A stretch of DNA of 64,000 nucleotides from Conexibacter sp. CPCC 206217. GTDB taxonomy: Bacteria; Actinomycetota; Thermoleophilia; Solirubrobacterales; Solirubrobacteraceae. The stretch is taken from contig NZ_JAUTDO010000004.1 in NCBI RefSeq assembly GCF_030646165.1, positions 556,598 to 620,597 on the forward strand, in the 5' to 3' direction. Positions 52,380 through 61,195 of this stretch are shown in pieces. A program made the translations under genes and the position numbers. The notes under the pieces were generated by a model that worked only from the letters and a program-made list of their open reading frames with translations, ran no database searches and was not told the origin of the DNA. Position 1 is the first letter of the stretch. Each line of letters starts with the position of its first letter.

Positions 52380-53270
52380 ATGAGCGGAATTCGGACCAAT
52401 GCAGCCGCGGTGATGCTCGGGGTCAGCCCCAACACGCTGCGCAGCTGGGAGCGGCGCTTCGGCTACCCCTCGCCGGCACGCACCTCGGGCGGCCACCGGC
52501 AGTACGAGCTGCACGAGATCGAGGCGCTCAAGCAGGCCTTCGACGAGACCCACAATGTCTCCTCGGCGATCGCGCTCGCGCGCCAGCGCGGCGTCGGCCT
52601 GCCGTCGTCCAACCGCCTCGGCGTGGCGCTCAGCCGCTTCGAGGAGGACAAGGCGGCGCAGTTGCTGGAGGAGAGCCTCGCGCTGCGCTCGCTCGAGCGC
52701 ACGATCCAGGAGGTCCTGCTGCCGGCCGTCGCCGAGCTGCGGATCGACGAGGCCGGCCAGGCCGAGTACGAGTTCGCCTGGCGCTTCGCGACCGGCTGGA
52801 TGTCCGCGCTGCGACGGGTCGCCCCCGCCGCCACGCGCGAGCAGGCGGTGCTCGTCTTCGACTCCTCCGTCCCGTGCGACGTCGAGGCGCTGCAGGTCCA
52901 GGCGCTGGAGCTGATGCTGCGTCGCGTCGGTCTGCGCACGCTCGTGCTGACGTCCGGGCTCGACCCCGCCAGGCTCGGCCGCGCGATGCGCGCGCTGCGC
53001 CCGTGCGCGCTCGTGCTCGGCGGCAGACGCGCGTCGCTGGACACGATCGGGCGGCTCGTCTACGCCGTCCGCAGCGCCGAGCGCGCGCTGGAGGTCTTCG
53101 ACTTCGGCGGCGCGCTGCCCGACACCGGTGCCAGCACCGTGCGCCGCCTCGGGTCGCTGCCGATGACGGCCAGCGAGACGCTGCTGGAGCGCATCAACGC
53201 GCGCCCGGCGGAGCACGCCGCGCAGGCGCCCGAGCCGCTCGCCCCGCGGCGCACGCTGCTGTCGATCTGA
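52380..53270 (+). CDS. MerR-type regulator, paralogue of the gene at 50856
   Basis: 296 aa. HTH RTNAAAVMLGVSPNTLRSWERRFGYPSPARTSGGHRQYELHEIEAL, nearly superimposable on its neighbour. SRFEEDKAAQLLEESLALRSLERTIQEVLLP and a Rossmann-like C-domain follow (AVLVFDSSVP, ALVLGGRRASLD). No DxHxxG cobalamin motif. It probably arose by duplication. ileS starts 44 bp downstream. Confidence 0.85.
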   Translation: MSGIRTNAAAVMLGVSPNTLRSWERRFGYPSPARTSGGHRQYELHEIEALKQAFDETHNVSSAIALARQRGVGLPSSNRLGVALSRFEEDKAAQLLEESLALRSLERTIQEVLLPAVAELRIDEAGQAEYEFAWRFATGWMSALRRVAPAATREQAVLVFDSSVPCDVEALQVQALELMLRRVGLRTLVLTSGLDPARLGRAMRALRPCALVLGGRRASLDTIGRLVYAVRSAERALEVFDFGGALPDTGASTVRRLGSLPMTASETLLERINARPAEHAAQAPEPLAPRRTLLSI

Positions 53271-53314
53271 GCGCACGGCGCGGGCCCCCGCCCGCCACCT
53301 ACAATCAGCGCTCG

Positions 53315-56300
53315 ATGTCAGCGCCCCATCGCCCTGTCGATCCGCAGCAGTCCTTCCCCGAGCTGGAGGAGCAGGTCCTCGCGCGCTGGAAGCAGGACGA
53401 CGTCTTCCCGGAGACCGTCCGCCGCCGCGCCGGGGCCAGACCGTGGGTCTTCTACGAGGGCCCGCCGACGGCGAACGGCAGACCGGGCGTGCACCACGTG
53501 CTCGCGCGCGTCTTCAAGGACATCTTCCCGCGCTATCGCACGATGACCGGCCACCTGGTCCAGCGCAAGGGCGGCTGGGACACGCACGGGCTGCCGGTCG
53601 AGCTGGCGGTCGAGGCCGAGCTCGGCTTCGACAAGAAGGAGGACATCGAGGAGTACGGCATCGCGAGATTCAACGCGATGTGCCGCGAGTCCGTCTTCAG
53701 ATATCTCGAGGACTGGTCGAGGTTGACCGAGCGGATCGGCTACTGGGTCGACCTCGACGACGCCTACCGCACGCTCGACAACTCCTACATCGAGTCCGTC
53801 TGGTGGGCGCTGAAGACGATCTCGGACAAGGGCCTGCTGTCGGAGTCCTACAAGGTCGTGCCGCACTGCCCGCGCGACCAGGTGACGCTCTCCTCGCACG
53901 AGCTGGGCCAGCCGGGCGCCTACAGGGACGTGATCGACCCGTCCGTCTACGTGCGCTTCCCGGTGGTGGAACCGGCCGGACCGCTGCAGGCCGGCGACGA
54001 GCTGCTGGCGTGGACGACCACGCCGTGGACGCTGCCGAGCAACGCCGCCGTCGCGGTCGACCCCGAGCTGACGTACGTGCGGGCGCGCGGGGGCGAGAAG
54101 GCGGCGGAGGCTGCTTCTGACGCCGTCTTCGTGCTCGCCGAGGCGCTGGTCGAGCGCGTGCTGGGCGAGGGTGCGGAGGTGCTGGCACGCTTCCCCGGCG
54201 GAGAGCTGGACGGCGCTCGCTACCAGCCGCCGTTCGACTTCATCCCCGGTTCCGCCTACGGCGAGCGCGGCCACACCGTGCTGCTGGGCGACTTCGTCAC
54301 CGCCGACGACGGCACCGGCATCGTGCACACCGCGATCGCGTTCGGCGAGGACGACTTCCGCCTCGGCGAGCAGTACGGGCTGACGGTCGTCAACCCGGTG
54401 CGCCCCAACGGCACCTACGACGAGCGGATGGGCGCGTGGGCCGGGCGCAGAGTCAAGGAGGTCGACCACGACCTCGTCGAGGACCTGCGCACCCGCGGAC
54501 GCCTGCTGCGCGCCGAAGACTACGAGCATTCCTACCCGCACTGCTGGCGCTGCGGCACGCCGCTGATCTACTACGCGAAGCCGTCGTGGTACATCCGCAC
54601 GTCGCAGATCCGCGACAGACTGCTCGCCTCCAACGAGTCGGTCAACTGGTACCCGCCGCACGTCAAGCACGGCCGCTTCGGCAACTGGCTCGAGGGCAAC
54701 GTCGACTGGGCGCTGTCGCGCGAACGCTACTGGGGCACGCCGCTGCCGATCTGGCGCTGCAGCGCCGGTCACCTCCACACGATCGGCTCGTTCGACGAGC
54801 TGGAGCAGCTGTCGGGCGTGCGCCTGGAAGACGCGCACCGTCCGTACGTCGACGAGGTCGAGTTCCCCTGCGGCGACTGCGGCGAGCCGATGAGACGCGT
54901 GCCGGAGGTGATCGACGTCTGGTTCGACTCGGGCGCGATGCCGTTTGCGCAGTGGCACGCCCCGCACGAGAACGAGGAGGTCTTCAGAGATCGCTTCCCG
55001 GCGGACTACGTCTGCGAGGCGCTCGACCAGACGCGCGGCTGGTTCTACTCGCTGCTCGCGGTCTCGACGCTGCTGTTCGACCAGTCGTCGTACAAGAACG
55101 TCGTCTGCCTCGGCCTGATCCTCGACGCCGACGGCCAGAAGATGTCGAAGTCAAGAGGCAACGTCGTCGTCCCCGACGAGGTGCTCGACAGATATGGCGC
55201 GGACGCCCTGCGCTGGTACTTCTTCACCTCCAAGCAGCCGTGGGACGGGTACCGCTTCTCGCACGAGACGATCGGCGAGATGGTGCGGCAGTTCCTGCTG
55301 CAGCTGTGGAACACGTACGGCTTCTACGTGATGTACGCGAACGCGAACGGGATCGCGCCGGCGCCGGCGCCCGACGCGTCCGAGCTGACCAACGAGCTGG
55401 ACAGATGGGTGCTGTCGCGGCTGTCGGCGACCGTCGCGCTGGTGCGCGAGCGGATGGACGACTACGACGCGACGACCGCGGGCCGCGCGATCCAGGCGTT
55501 CGTCGACGACCTCTCCAACTGGTACGTGCGCCGCTCGCGGCGGCGCTTCTGGGACGGTGACGCGGACGCCTTCGCGACGCTGCACCACGCGCTCGTGACG
55601 GTCTGCCAGCTGCTGGCGCCGTTCACGCCGTTCCTCGTCGACGAGATCTTCCGCAACCTGCAGCCCGACGGCGAGGCGAGCGTCCATCTGACCGACTTCC
55701 CGCTCGCGGTGCCGCGCGACGAGGAGCTGGAGTTCGCGATGGGCGTCGCGCGCGAGGCCGTCACGCTCGGCCTGGCCGCGCGCGGGCAGTCGAAGATCAA
55801 GCTGCGTCAGCCGCTGCACGCGGCCGTGATCGTCGCGACCGGCAGAGAGCGCGTCGCGCTGCAGCGGCTCGCCGACGTCGTGCGCGACGAGCTGAACGTG
55901 AAGGAGCTGCGCTTCGCCGCCGCCGCCGACGAGCTCGGCCGGATCGAGGTCAAGCCCAACTACCGCGCGCTCGGCCCGCGCTTCGGCAAGTCGATGCCGC
56001 TCGTCGCCGCCGCCGTGGCGGCGCTCGACCCGGCCGGCGTCGCGAGCGCGCTGCGCGAGGACCGCACCGTCGGGATCAGCGTCGAGGGCAGGGACCACCA
56101 GCTCGGCGCGGATGACCTGATCACCGCGATGCAGCCGCTCGACGGCTATCAGCTGGAGCGCGAGGGCTCGCACGCGGTTGCGCTGGAGCTGACGCTCGAC
56201 GACGCGCTGCGGCGCGAAGGCACCGCACGCGAGATCGTCCACGCAATCCAGGCCGCGCGCAAGAACGCCGGCCTCGACATATCCGACCGCATCAGGCTGC

Positions 56301-56476
56301 AGCTGACCGGCAGCGAGCTGCTCGCGACCGCCGTCGGCGAGAACCGCGACTACATCGCGCGCGAGACGCTAGCGGTCAGCGTCGACTTCGAGACGACTGC
56401 CGCGCTGAACGGCGATGGGACGGTCTCGATAGACGGCGAGCCGTTGCGGATCGCTGTGACGGCTGTCGCGGGCTGA
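53315..56476 (+). CDS. ileS: isoleucyl-tRNA synthetase, type 2, with swapped GXHH signature
   Basis: 1053 aa, eukaryote-like IleRS2. The class I HIGH-type motif reads G58-V-H-H61 (in PTANGRPGVHHVLARV) instead of HxGH. KMSKS is 609-613. GWDTHGLPVELAVEAELG, WTTTPWTLPSNAAVAV (editing domain) and YPHCWRCGTPLIYY are present. The ~150 C-terminal residues are tRNA-binding. The GXHH swap is known in some IleRS2 and goes with very high mupirocin resistance in those tested. ATG 53315. Only 44 bp separate it from the MerR gene, with no T-box. Confidence 0.95.
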   Translation: MSAPHRPVDPQQSFPELEEQVLARWKQDDVFPETVRRRAGARPWVFYEGPPTANGRPGVHHVLARVFKDIFPRYRTMTGHLVQRKGGWDTHGLPVELAVEAELGFDKKEDIEEYGIARFNAMCRESVFRYLEDWSRLTERIGYWVDLDDAYRTLDNSYIESVWWALKTISDKGLLSESYKVVPHCPRDQVTLSSHELGQPGAYRDVIDPSVYVRFPVVEPAGPLQAGDELLAWTTTPWTLPSNAAVAVDPELTYVRARGGEKAAEAASDAVFVLAEALVERVLGEGAEVLARFPGGELDGARYQPPFDFIPGSAYGERGHTVLLGDFVTADDGTGIVHTAIAFGEDDFRLGEQYGLTVVNPVRPNGTYDERMGAWAGRRVKEVDHDLVEDLRTRGRLLRAEDYEHSYPHCWRCGTPLIYYAKPSWYIRTSQIRDRLLASNESVNWYPPHVKHGRFGNWLEGNVDWALSRERYWGTPLPIWRCSAGHLHTIGSFDELEQLSGVRLEDAHRPYVDEVEFPCGDCGEPMRRVPEVIDVWFDSGAMPFAQWHAPHENEEVFRDRFPADYVCEALDQTRGWFYSLLAVSTLLFDQSSYKNVVCLGLILDADGQKMSKSRGNVVVPDEVLDRYGADALRWYFFTSKQPWDGYRFSHETIGEMVRQFLLQLWNTYGFYVMYANANGIAPAPAPDASELTNELDRWVLSRLSATVALVRERMDDYDATTAGRAIQAFVDDLSNWYVRRSRRRFWDGDADAFATLHHALVTVCQLLAPFTPFLVDEIFRNLQPDGEASVHLTDFPLAVPRDEELEFAMGVAREAVTLGLAARGQSKIKLRQPLHAAVIVATGRERVALQRLADVVRDELNVKELRFAAAADELGRIEVKPNYRALGPRFGKSMPLVAAAVAALDPAGVASALREDRTVGISVEGRDHQLGADDLITAMQPLDGYQLEREGSHAVALELTLDDALRREGTAREIVHAIQAARKNAGLDISDRIRLQLTGSELLATAVGENRDYIARETLAVSVDFETTAALNGDGTVSIDGEPLRIAVTAVAG

Positions 56477-56602
56477 GCGGGCGGTGCCGCGTTGCGTGAC
56501 GCCCGCCTCGTGGTGCGTAGTGCGTGGGGCTGTTGCGAGTCCCACCGATCAACGCCTGGTGGAACGCGTTGTCCCGGCGACTCGGTGCAGCGATCGGGCT
56601 CA

Positions 56603-56620
56603 CGCCGCGCGTCCGCGGCG
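56603..56620. terminator. hairpin between convergent ileS and clpP
   Basis: CGCCGCG-CGTC-CGCGGCG: perfect 7-bp stem with a 4-base loop in the 171-bp gap 56477-56647. A weaker GCGGGCG/CGCCCGC pairing (56477-56506) lies just after the ileS stop. Either could stop transcription from both sides. I see nothing else in this gap. Confidence 0.5.
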
Positions 56621-56647
56621 GGTTAGCGGGGAGGCCGGCGCGGGGAC

Positions 56648-57235
56648 TCACCCCCGCCGCGCGTGGATCTTGTCGATCAGCCCGTACTCGACCGCCTGCT
56701 CGGGGGTGAAGAAGCGGTCGCGTTCCATGTCCTCGTGGATCTGCTCGATCGGCTGGCCGGTGTGGAGCGCGTACAGCTCCTCGACCCGGCGGCGCGAGTC
56801 GAGGATGTTCTCAGCGTGGATCGCGATGTCGGTCGACTGGCCCTGGAAGCCGGCGGACGGCTGGTGGTTGAGGATGCGGCCGTTGGGCAGCGACATCCGC
56901 TTGCCTCTGGCGCCGCCCATCAGCAGGAACGAGCCCATCGACATCGCGATCCCGACGCAGATCGTCGCGACGTCGGGCTTGATCAGCTGCATCGTGTCGT
57001 AGATCGCGAAGCCCGCCGTGACCGATCCGCCGGGCGAGTTGATGTAGAGGTTGATGTCCTTGTCGGGATCGACCGACTCGAGGTGAAGCAGCTGGGCGAC
57101 GACGAGGTTGGCGATCGCGTCGTCGACCTCCTGCCCGAGGAAGATCACGCGCTCGTTCAGCAGGCGCGAGTAGATGTCGAACGAGCGCTCGCCGCGCGGG
57201 CTCTGCTCGACGACCATCGGGACGAGCGGGGACAT
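56648..57235 (-). CDS. clpP: ATP-dependent Clp protease proteolytic subunit
   Basis: 195 aa serine peptidase of the ClpP family. Ser99 in [11 protein letters not shown], His124 in [11 protein letters not shown], and Asp in [18 protein letters not shown]. Works with ClpX/ClpC ATPases. ATG 57235 with AAGGAGC five bases upstream. Only one clpP is in the window, whereas actinobacteria often have two. Confidence 0.96.
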   Translation of the reverse strand: MSPLVPMVVEQSPRGERSFDIYSRLLNERVIFLGQEVDDAIANLVVAQLLHLESVDPDKDINLYINSPGGSVTAGFAIYDTMQLIKPDVATICVGIAMSMGSFLLMGGARGKRMSLPNGRILNHQPSAGFQGQSTDIAIHAENILDSRRRVEELYALHTGQPIEQIHEDMERDRFFTPEQAVEYGLIDKIHARRG

Positions 57236-57262
57236 GGTGCTCCTTGCCGTTCGAGGTGTTGC

Positions 57263-57317
57263 GCGCAACCAGGTGGTTGCGCATTCGATGGCGCTAGACT
57301 AGCAACCCTTGAGTTGC
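57263..57317. promoter_or_regulatory. ArsR-type operator(s) in the clpP / SRPBCC divergent region
   Basis: GCGCAACCAGGTGGTTGCGC (57263-57282) has perfect 8-bp arms. A second, weaker copy (GCAACC ... AGTTGC, one mismatch) lies at 57302-57317. The layout matches dyad operators of ArsR regulators that are paired with SRPBCC genes. It is 28 bp from the clpP start and 55 bp before the SRPBCC start. Confidence 0.6.
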
Positions 57318-57337
57318 GCAATCCCGAGGAGCCGTCG

Positions 57338-57769
57338 ATGACCGCCGAGCCTGCCGCCGCCGTCCACCGCGCCGTCGTGCTGCCCGTCTCCCGCGCCGAC
57401 GCCTGGCGCGCCGTCACCGATCCCGATCAGCTCGCCTGTTGGCTCGCCGACGAGGTCGAGCTGGACGCGCGCGCGGGCGGCGCCGCGCGCTTCGCCTGGG
57501 AGGACGGCAGCGCCCGCGTCGGCGTCGTCGACGAGCTGACCGAGCAGCGCCGCATCGCCTTCCGCTGGCACGCGGACGGCGAGGCGGACGAGTCGGTCGT
57601 CGAGTTGACGCTCGACGACGTCGAGGGCGGGACTCGCGTCTCGGTCTTCGAAGCCCGTAGCGACGCGCTCGAGCAGGGTGACGCCGCCATGACCCCGGCC
57701 GGAACGCCGACCGCATGGACGCAGCGCATGGGCGCGCTCGCGGCCTGCTCCGTCTGCGCCTGGACGTGA
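57338..57769 (+). CDS. SRPBCC (AHSA1-like) domain protein
   Basis: 143 aa, START-like fold. VHRAVVLPVSRADAWRAVTDPDQLACWLADEVELD, GVVDELTEQRRIAFRWHAD and VVELTLDDVEGGTRVSVFE are standard for the family. GAGGA before ATG 57338. It is 33 bp upstream of an arsR gene, a common pairing whose ligand is usually unknown. Confidence 0.92.
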   Translation: MTAEPAAAVHRAVVLPVSRADAWRAVTDPDQLACWLADEVELDARAGGAARFAWEDGSARVGVVDELTEQRRIAFRWHADGEADESVVELTLDDVEGGTRVSVFEARSDALEQGDAAMTPAGTPTAWTQRMGALAACSVCAWT

Positions 57770-57802
57770 ACCGGGCGCGGGCGACGGCGGCGGGAGTGCG
57801 AC

Positions 57803-58153
57803 GTGAGCCCTGAGCTGTCAGCCGCCGGCGGCGACGACCGCTTCGCGGGGGCGGTCTTCGCCGCGCTCGCCGATCCGACGCGGCGCGCGGTCGTGCGCGA
57901 GCTGTCGCGCCAGCCCGCCGCGACGACGACCGCGACCGCGCTGGCGGCCGAGCTGCCGATCTCGCGCCAGGCGATCGCGAAGCACCTCGCGACGCTCGCG
58001 GGCGCGGGGCTCGTCGCGACCGAGAGAGCCGGCCGCGAGACCCGCTACCGTCTCACCCCTGACCCGCTTGACGACGCGCTCCGCTGGATCGCCGAGTGCG
58101 GTGGCCAGTGGGACCGCCGCCTGGAGCGCCTGCGCCGCCACGTCGGCGGCTGA
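57803..58153 (+). CDS. ArsR-family transcriptional regulator
   Basis: 116 aa, winged helix: AALADPTRRAVVRELSRQ, ELPISRQAIAKHLATLAGAGLV, TERAGRETRYRLTPD. No CxC metal site, so probably not a metal sensor. GTG start. Likely represses its own operon via the dyad at 57263. Confidence 0.93.
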   Translation: MSPELSAAGGDDRFAGAVFAALADPTRRAVVRELSRQPAATTTATALAAELPISRQAIAKHLATLAGAGLVATERAGRETRYRLTPDPLDDALRWIAECGGQWDRRLERLRRHVGG

Positions 58154-58163
58154 CGCGCAACAG

Positions 58164-58191
58164 GATGGGCGGCGCGTCCGCGCCGCCCATC
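58164..58191. terminator. strong bidirectional hairpin between arsR and trxA
   Basis: GATGGGCGGCGC-GTCC-GCGCCGCCCATC: perfect 12-bp stem, GTCC loop, 10 bp after the arsR stop and 35 bp before the trxA 3' end. Confidence 0.85.
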
Positions 58192-58226
58192 GTCCGTCCA
58201 GGCGCTGCTGAAGCAGGGTGCTGCTG

Positions 58227-58559
58227 CTAGGCGGCGAGCGCCGGCTCCAGCTCTGCCTCGAGCTTGCGCTTCGGGTAGGCGCCGACGACCTTCTTGGCGA
58301 CCGCGCCGTTCTTGAAGAGGATCAGCGTCGGGATCGAGAGGACCTCGAAGTTCATCGCCGTCTGCTGGTTGTCGTCGACGTTCAGCTTGACGATCTTGAG
58401 CGCGTCGCCCTTCTCGCCGGCGATCTCTTCCAGCACGGGGGCGACCATGCGGCACGGGCCGCACCAGGGCGCCCAGAAGTCGACCAGCACGGGCACGTCG
58501 GACTCGATGACCTCGGCCTGGAAGTTGTTGTCGGTGACCTCGGTGATGGTGCCTGCCAT
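58227..58559 (-). CDS. trxA: thioredoxin
   Basis: 110 aa, cytoplasmic disulfide reductase with WCGPC at 32-36, VLVDFWAPWCGPCRMVAPVL, and cis-Pro in VLSIPTLILFKNG. ATG 58559 with AAGGAG upstream. Divergent from polX. Confidence 0.97.
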   Translation of the reverse strand: MAGTITEVTDNNFQAEVIESDVPVLVDFWAPWCGPCRMVAPVLEEIAGEKGDALKIVKLNVDDNQQTAMNFEVLSIPTLILFKNGAVAKKVVGAYPKRKLEAELEPALAA

Positions 58560-58681
58560 GGGGGCTCCTTGCGGGATAGAGCTGCTTGCTTCAGAAAGTA
58601 TAGTGCGCCCGTCGAGGCGTCTGCGAACGCTCAGCATCGCATGCGCGTGCGCGTCGTGGGCGGGGTGGCTAGGCTCGCGTC

Positions 58682-60451
58682 ATGGCCGATCCCACCAACA
58701 GCGAGATCGCGGCCGCCTTCGACGAGCTGGGCGATCTCTACGAGCTCGACGGGGCGATCGTCCATCGCGTCGTCGCCTACCGCAACGCCGCCAAGGTCAC
58801 GCGCGACGCGTCCGTCTCGGTCGCCCAGCTGACGCGGGCCGGTCGCGTGACCGAGCTGCCGGGCATCGGCGCGACGCTGGAGACGAAGCTCGTCGCGCTC
58901 GTCGAGTCCGGCGACATCCCGCAGGCCGTCAGACTGCGCGCGAAGTTCCCCGCCGGCCTGCTGGAGATGACGCGGCTGCCCGGCCTCGGCCCCAAGCGCG
59001 CCCGCCGCCTCTACGAGGAGCTGGGGATCGACTCGCTGCAGGCCCTGGAGACCGCCGCCAGACAGCAGCGGATCCGCGACCTGAGGGGCTTCGGCGCCAG
59101 AGCGGAGGAGAATTTCCTCGCCGCGATCGCGCGCGCGACCGCCGACGCCGACGCGCGCGGCGGCGGCTCCGGTCGCTTCGTGCTCGACCGCGCGCTCGCG
59201 ATCGCCGAGCCGCTGCTGGAGCTGCTGCGCGCCCATCCGGCCTCGCACCGCGTCGAGCTGGCCGGCTCCGCGCGCCGCTGGGCGGACAGCGTCAAGGACC
59301 TCGACATCATCGCCACCGCCGACGACCCGCGCGCGCTGGCGGAGGCGCTGACGGGCTCCGACCTGGTCGAGAGCATCGCCGGCCTCGGCGACAACGGCGC
59401 GCGCGTGCGCACCCACAACGGCATGGGCGTCGACCTGAAGGTCGTCGCGCCGGACCAGTTCGGCAACGTGCTGCAGCACTTCAGCGGTTCCAAGGAGCAC
59501 AACGTCGCACTGCGCGAGGCGGCCGTGAAGGCCGGGCTGCACGTGTCCGAATACGGGATCCTCGACGACGCGACCGGCGAGACGTTGCGCTGCGCGACCG
59601 AGGAGGAGGTCTACGCGAAGCTCGGCTACGCCTACATCCCGCCGGAGCTGCGCGAGAACCGCGGCGAGCTGCAGGCGGCGAGGCTGGAGGGCGGCGCCGG
59701 CCTCCCGCACCTGATCACCGTGGAAGACCTCAAGGGCGACCTCCACAGCCACACCGTCGCGTCCGACGGCAGAGACGAGATCGAGGCGATGGCGGAGGCG
59801 GCGCAGGCGCTCGGCTACGAGTACCTCGCGATCACCGACCACTCCGCATCGCACGGCTTCGGCGACGACGTCTCGCCGGCCCAGTTGGAGGAGCAGATCG
59901 AGCGGATCCACGCCGCCAACCTCGCCTTCGACGGGATCGAGCTGCTGGCCGGCAGCGAGGTCAACATCCTGCCCGACGGCTCGCTCGACTACCCCGACGA
60001 GCTGCTGCAGCGGCTCGACTGGGTGATCGCCAGCGTGCACTCGTCGTTCTCGCTCGGCGAGCGCGAGATGACCGAGCGCGTGATCGCCGCGATCGAGCAC
60101 CCGTGGGTCGACGCGATCGGCCACCTGACCGGCCGCAAGATCGAGGCGCGCCCGCCGTACGCGCTCGACGTGGCGCGGATCTTCGAGGCGGCCGCCCGCA
60201 CCGGCACGATGATCGAGATCAACGCCGCGCCGGACCGCCGCGACCTCAACGACGTGCACGCCCGCGCGGCGGCGCAGGCCGGCGTGACGATCCTCGTCGA
60301 CAGCGACGCCCACCGCACGCGCACGCTCGCCGCCAGCCGCCGCTACGGCATCGCGACCGCCCGCCGCGCGTGGCTGACGGCCGAGCAGGTCGCCAACACG
60401 CGCAGCTGGAAGGATTTCGCCCCATTGCGCAAGCGCGCCCGCGCGTCCTGA
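58682..60451 (+). CDS. polX: DNA polymerase/3'-5' exonuclease PolX
   Basis: 589 aa. Helix-hairpin-helix repeats at N-terminus (ELPGIGATLETKLVAL, RLPGLGPKRARRLYEEL), family X nucleotidyltransferase (AGSARRWADSVKDLDIIA, GVDLKVV), and C-terminal PHP domain (GDLHSHTVASDG, ITDHSASHG, NAAPDRRDLND). In Deinococcus and Bacillus it takes part in base-excision and break repair. ATG 58682. Confidence 0.95.
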   Translation: MADPTNSEIAAAFDELGDLYELDGAIVHRVVAYRNAAKVTRDASVSVAQLTRAGRVTELPGIGATLETKLVALVESGDIPQAVRLRAKFPAGLLEMTRLPGLGPKRARRLYEELGIDSLQALETAARQQRIRDLRGFGARAEENFLAAIARATADADARGGGSGRFVLDRALAIAEPLLELLRAHPASHRVELAGSARRWADSVKDLDIIATADDPRALAEALTGSDLVESIAGLGDNGARVRTHNGMGVDLKVVAPDQFGNVLQHFSGSKEHNVALREAAVKAGLHVSEYGILDDATGETLRCATEEEVYAKLGYAYIPPELRENRGELQAARLEGGAGLPHLITVEDLKGDLHSHTVASDGRDEIEAMAEAAQALGYEYLAITDHSASHGFGDDVSPAQLEEQIERIHAANLAFDGIELLAGSEVNILPDGSLDYPDELLQRLDWVIASVHSSFSLGEREMTERVIAAIEHPWVDAIGHLTGRKIEARPPYALDVARIFEAAARTGTMIEINAAPDRRDLNDVHARAAAQAGVTILVDSDAHRTRTLAASRRYGIATARRAWLTAEQVANTRSWKDFAPLRKRARAS

Positions 60452-61045
<594 letters not shown>

Positions 61046-61066
61046 TCAAACCGAACTTGAGGGGCC

Positions 61067-61095
61067 TTCACAGGTTTCTCACAGTTTCATGACGG
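61067..61095. promoter_or_regulatory. PHO-box-like repeats
   Basis: Three 7-mers at 11-bp spacing: TTCACAG (61067), CTCACAG (61078), ATGACGG (61089). In reverse complement they read CCGTCAT-GAAA-CTGTGAG-AAAC-CTGTGAA, close to the PhoB/PhoP box CTGTCAT repeated with 4-bp spacers. About 100 bp before the TTG of a phosphodiester-hydrolysing secreted protein. The rest of the gap 61046-61195 shows nothing further. Confidence 0.45.
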
Positions 61096-61195
61096 GGCGG
61101 TCACGAGTCGGAGGCGGATCGCGACCACAGTGACACACGGCCGCACGATGCGGTCACCGTCACGCTCCCTCCCCGTTCCCTCCCGAAGGACTCAA

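Noticed and set aside
53271..53314. T-box leader of ileS
   Set aside because: Only 44 bp separate ileS from the upstream gene, and no specifier or antiterminator element is present.
57314..57321. TTGCGCAA here as another MerR-island site
   Set aside because: The 8-mer alone also occurs inside polX and here overlaps the ArsR dyad. Only the 12-mers at 50792 and 52338 and the palindrome at 48848 were kept.
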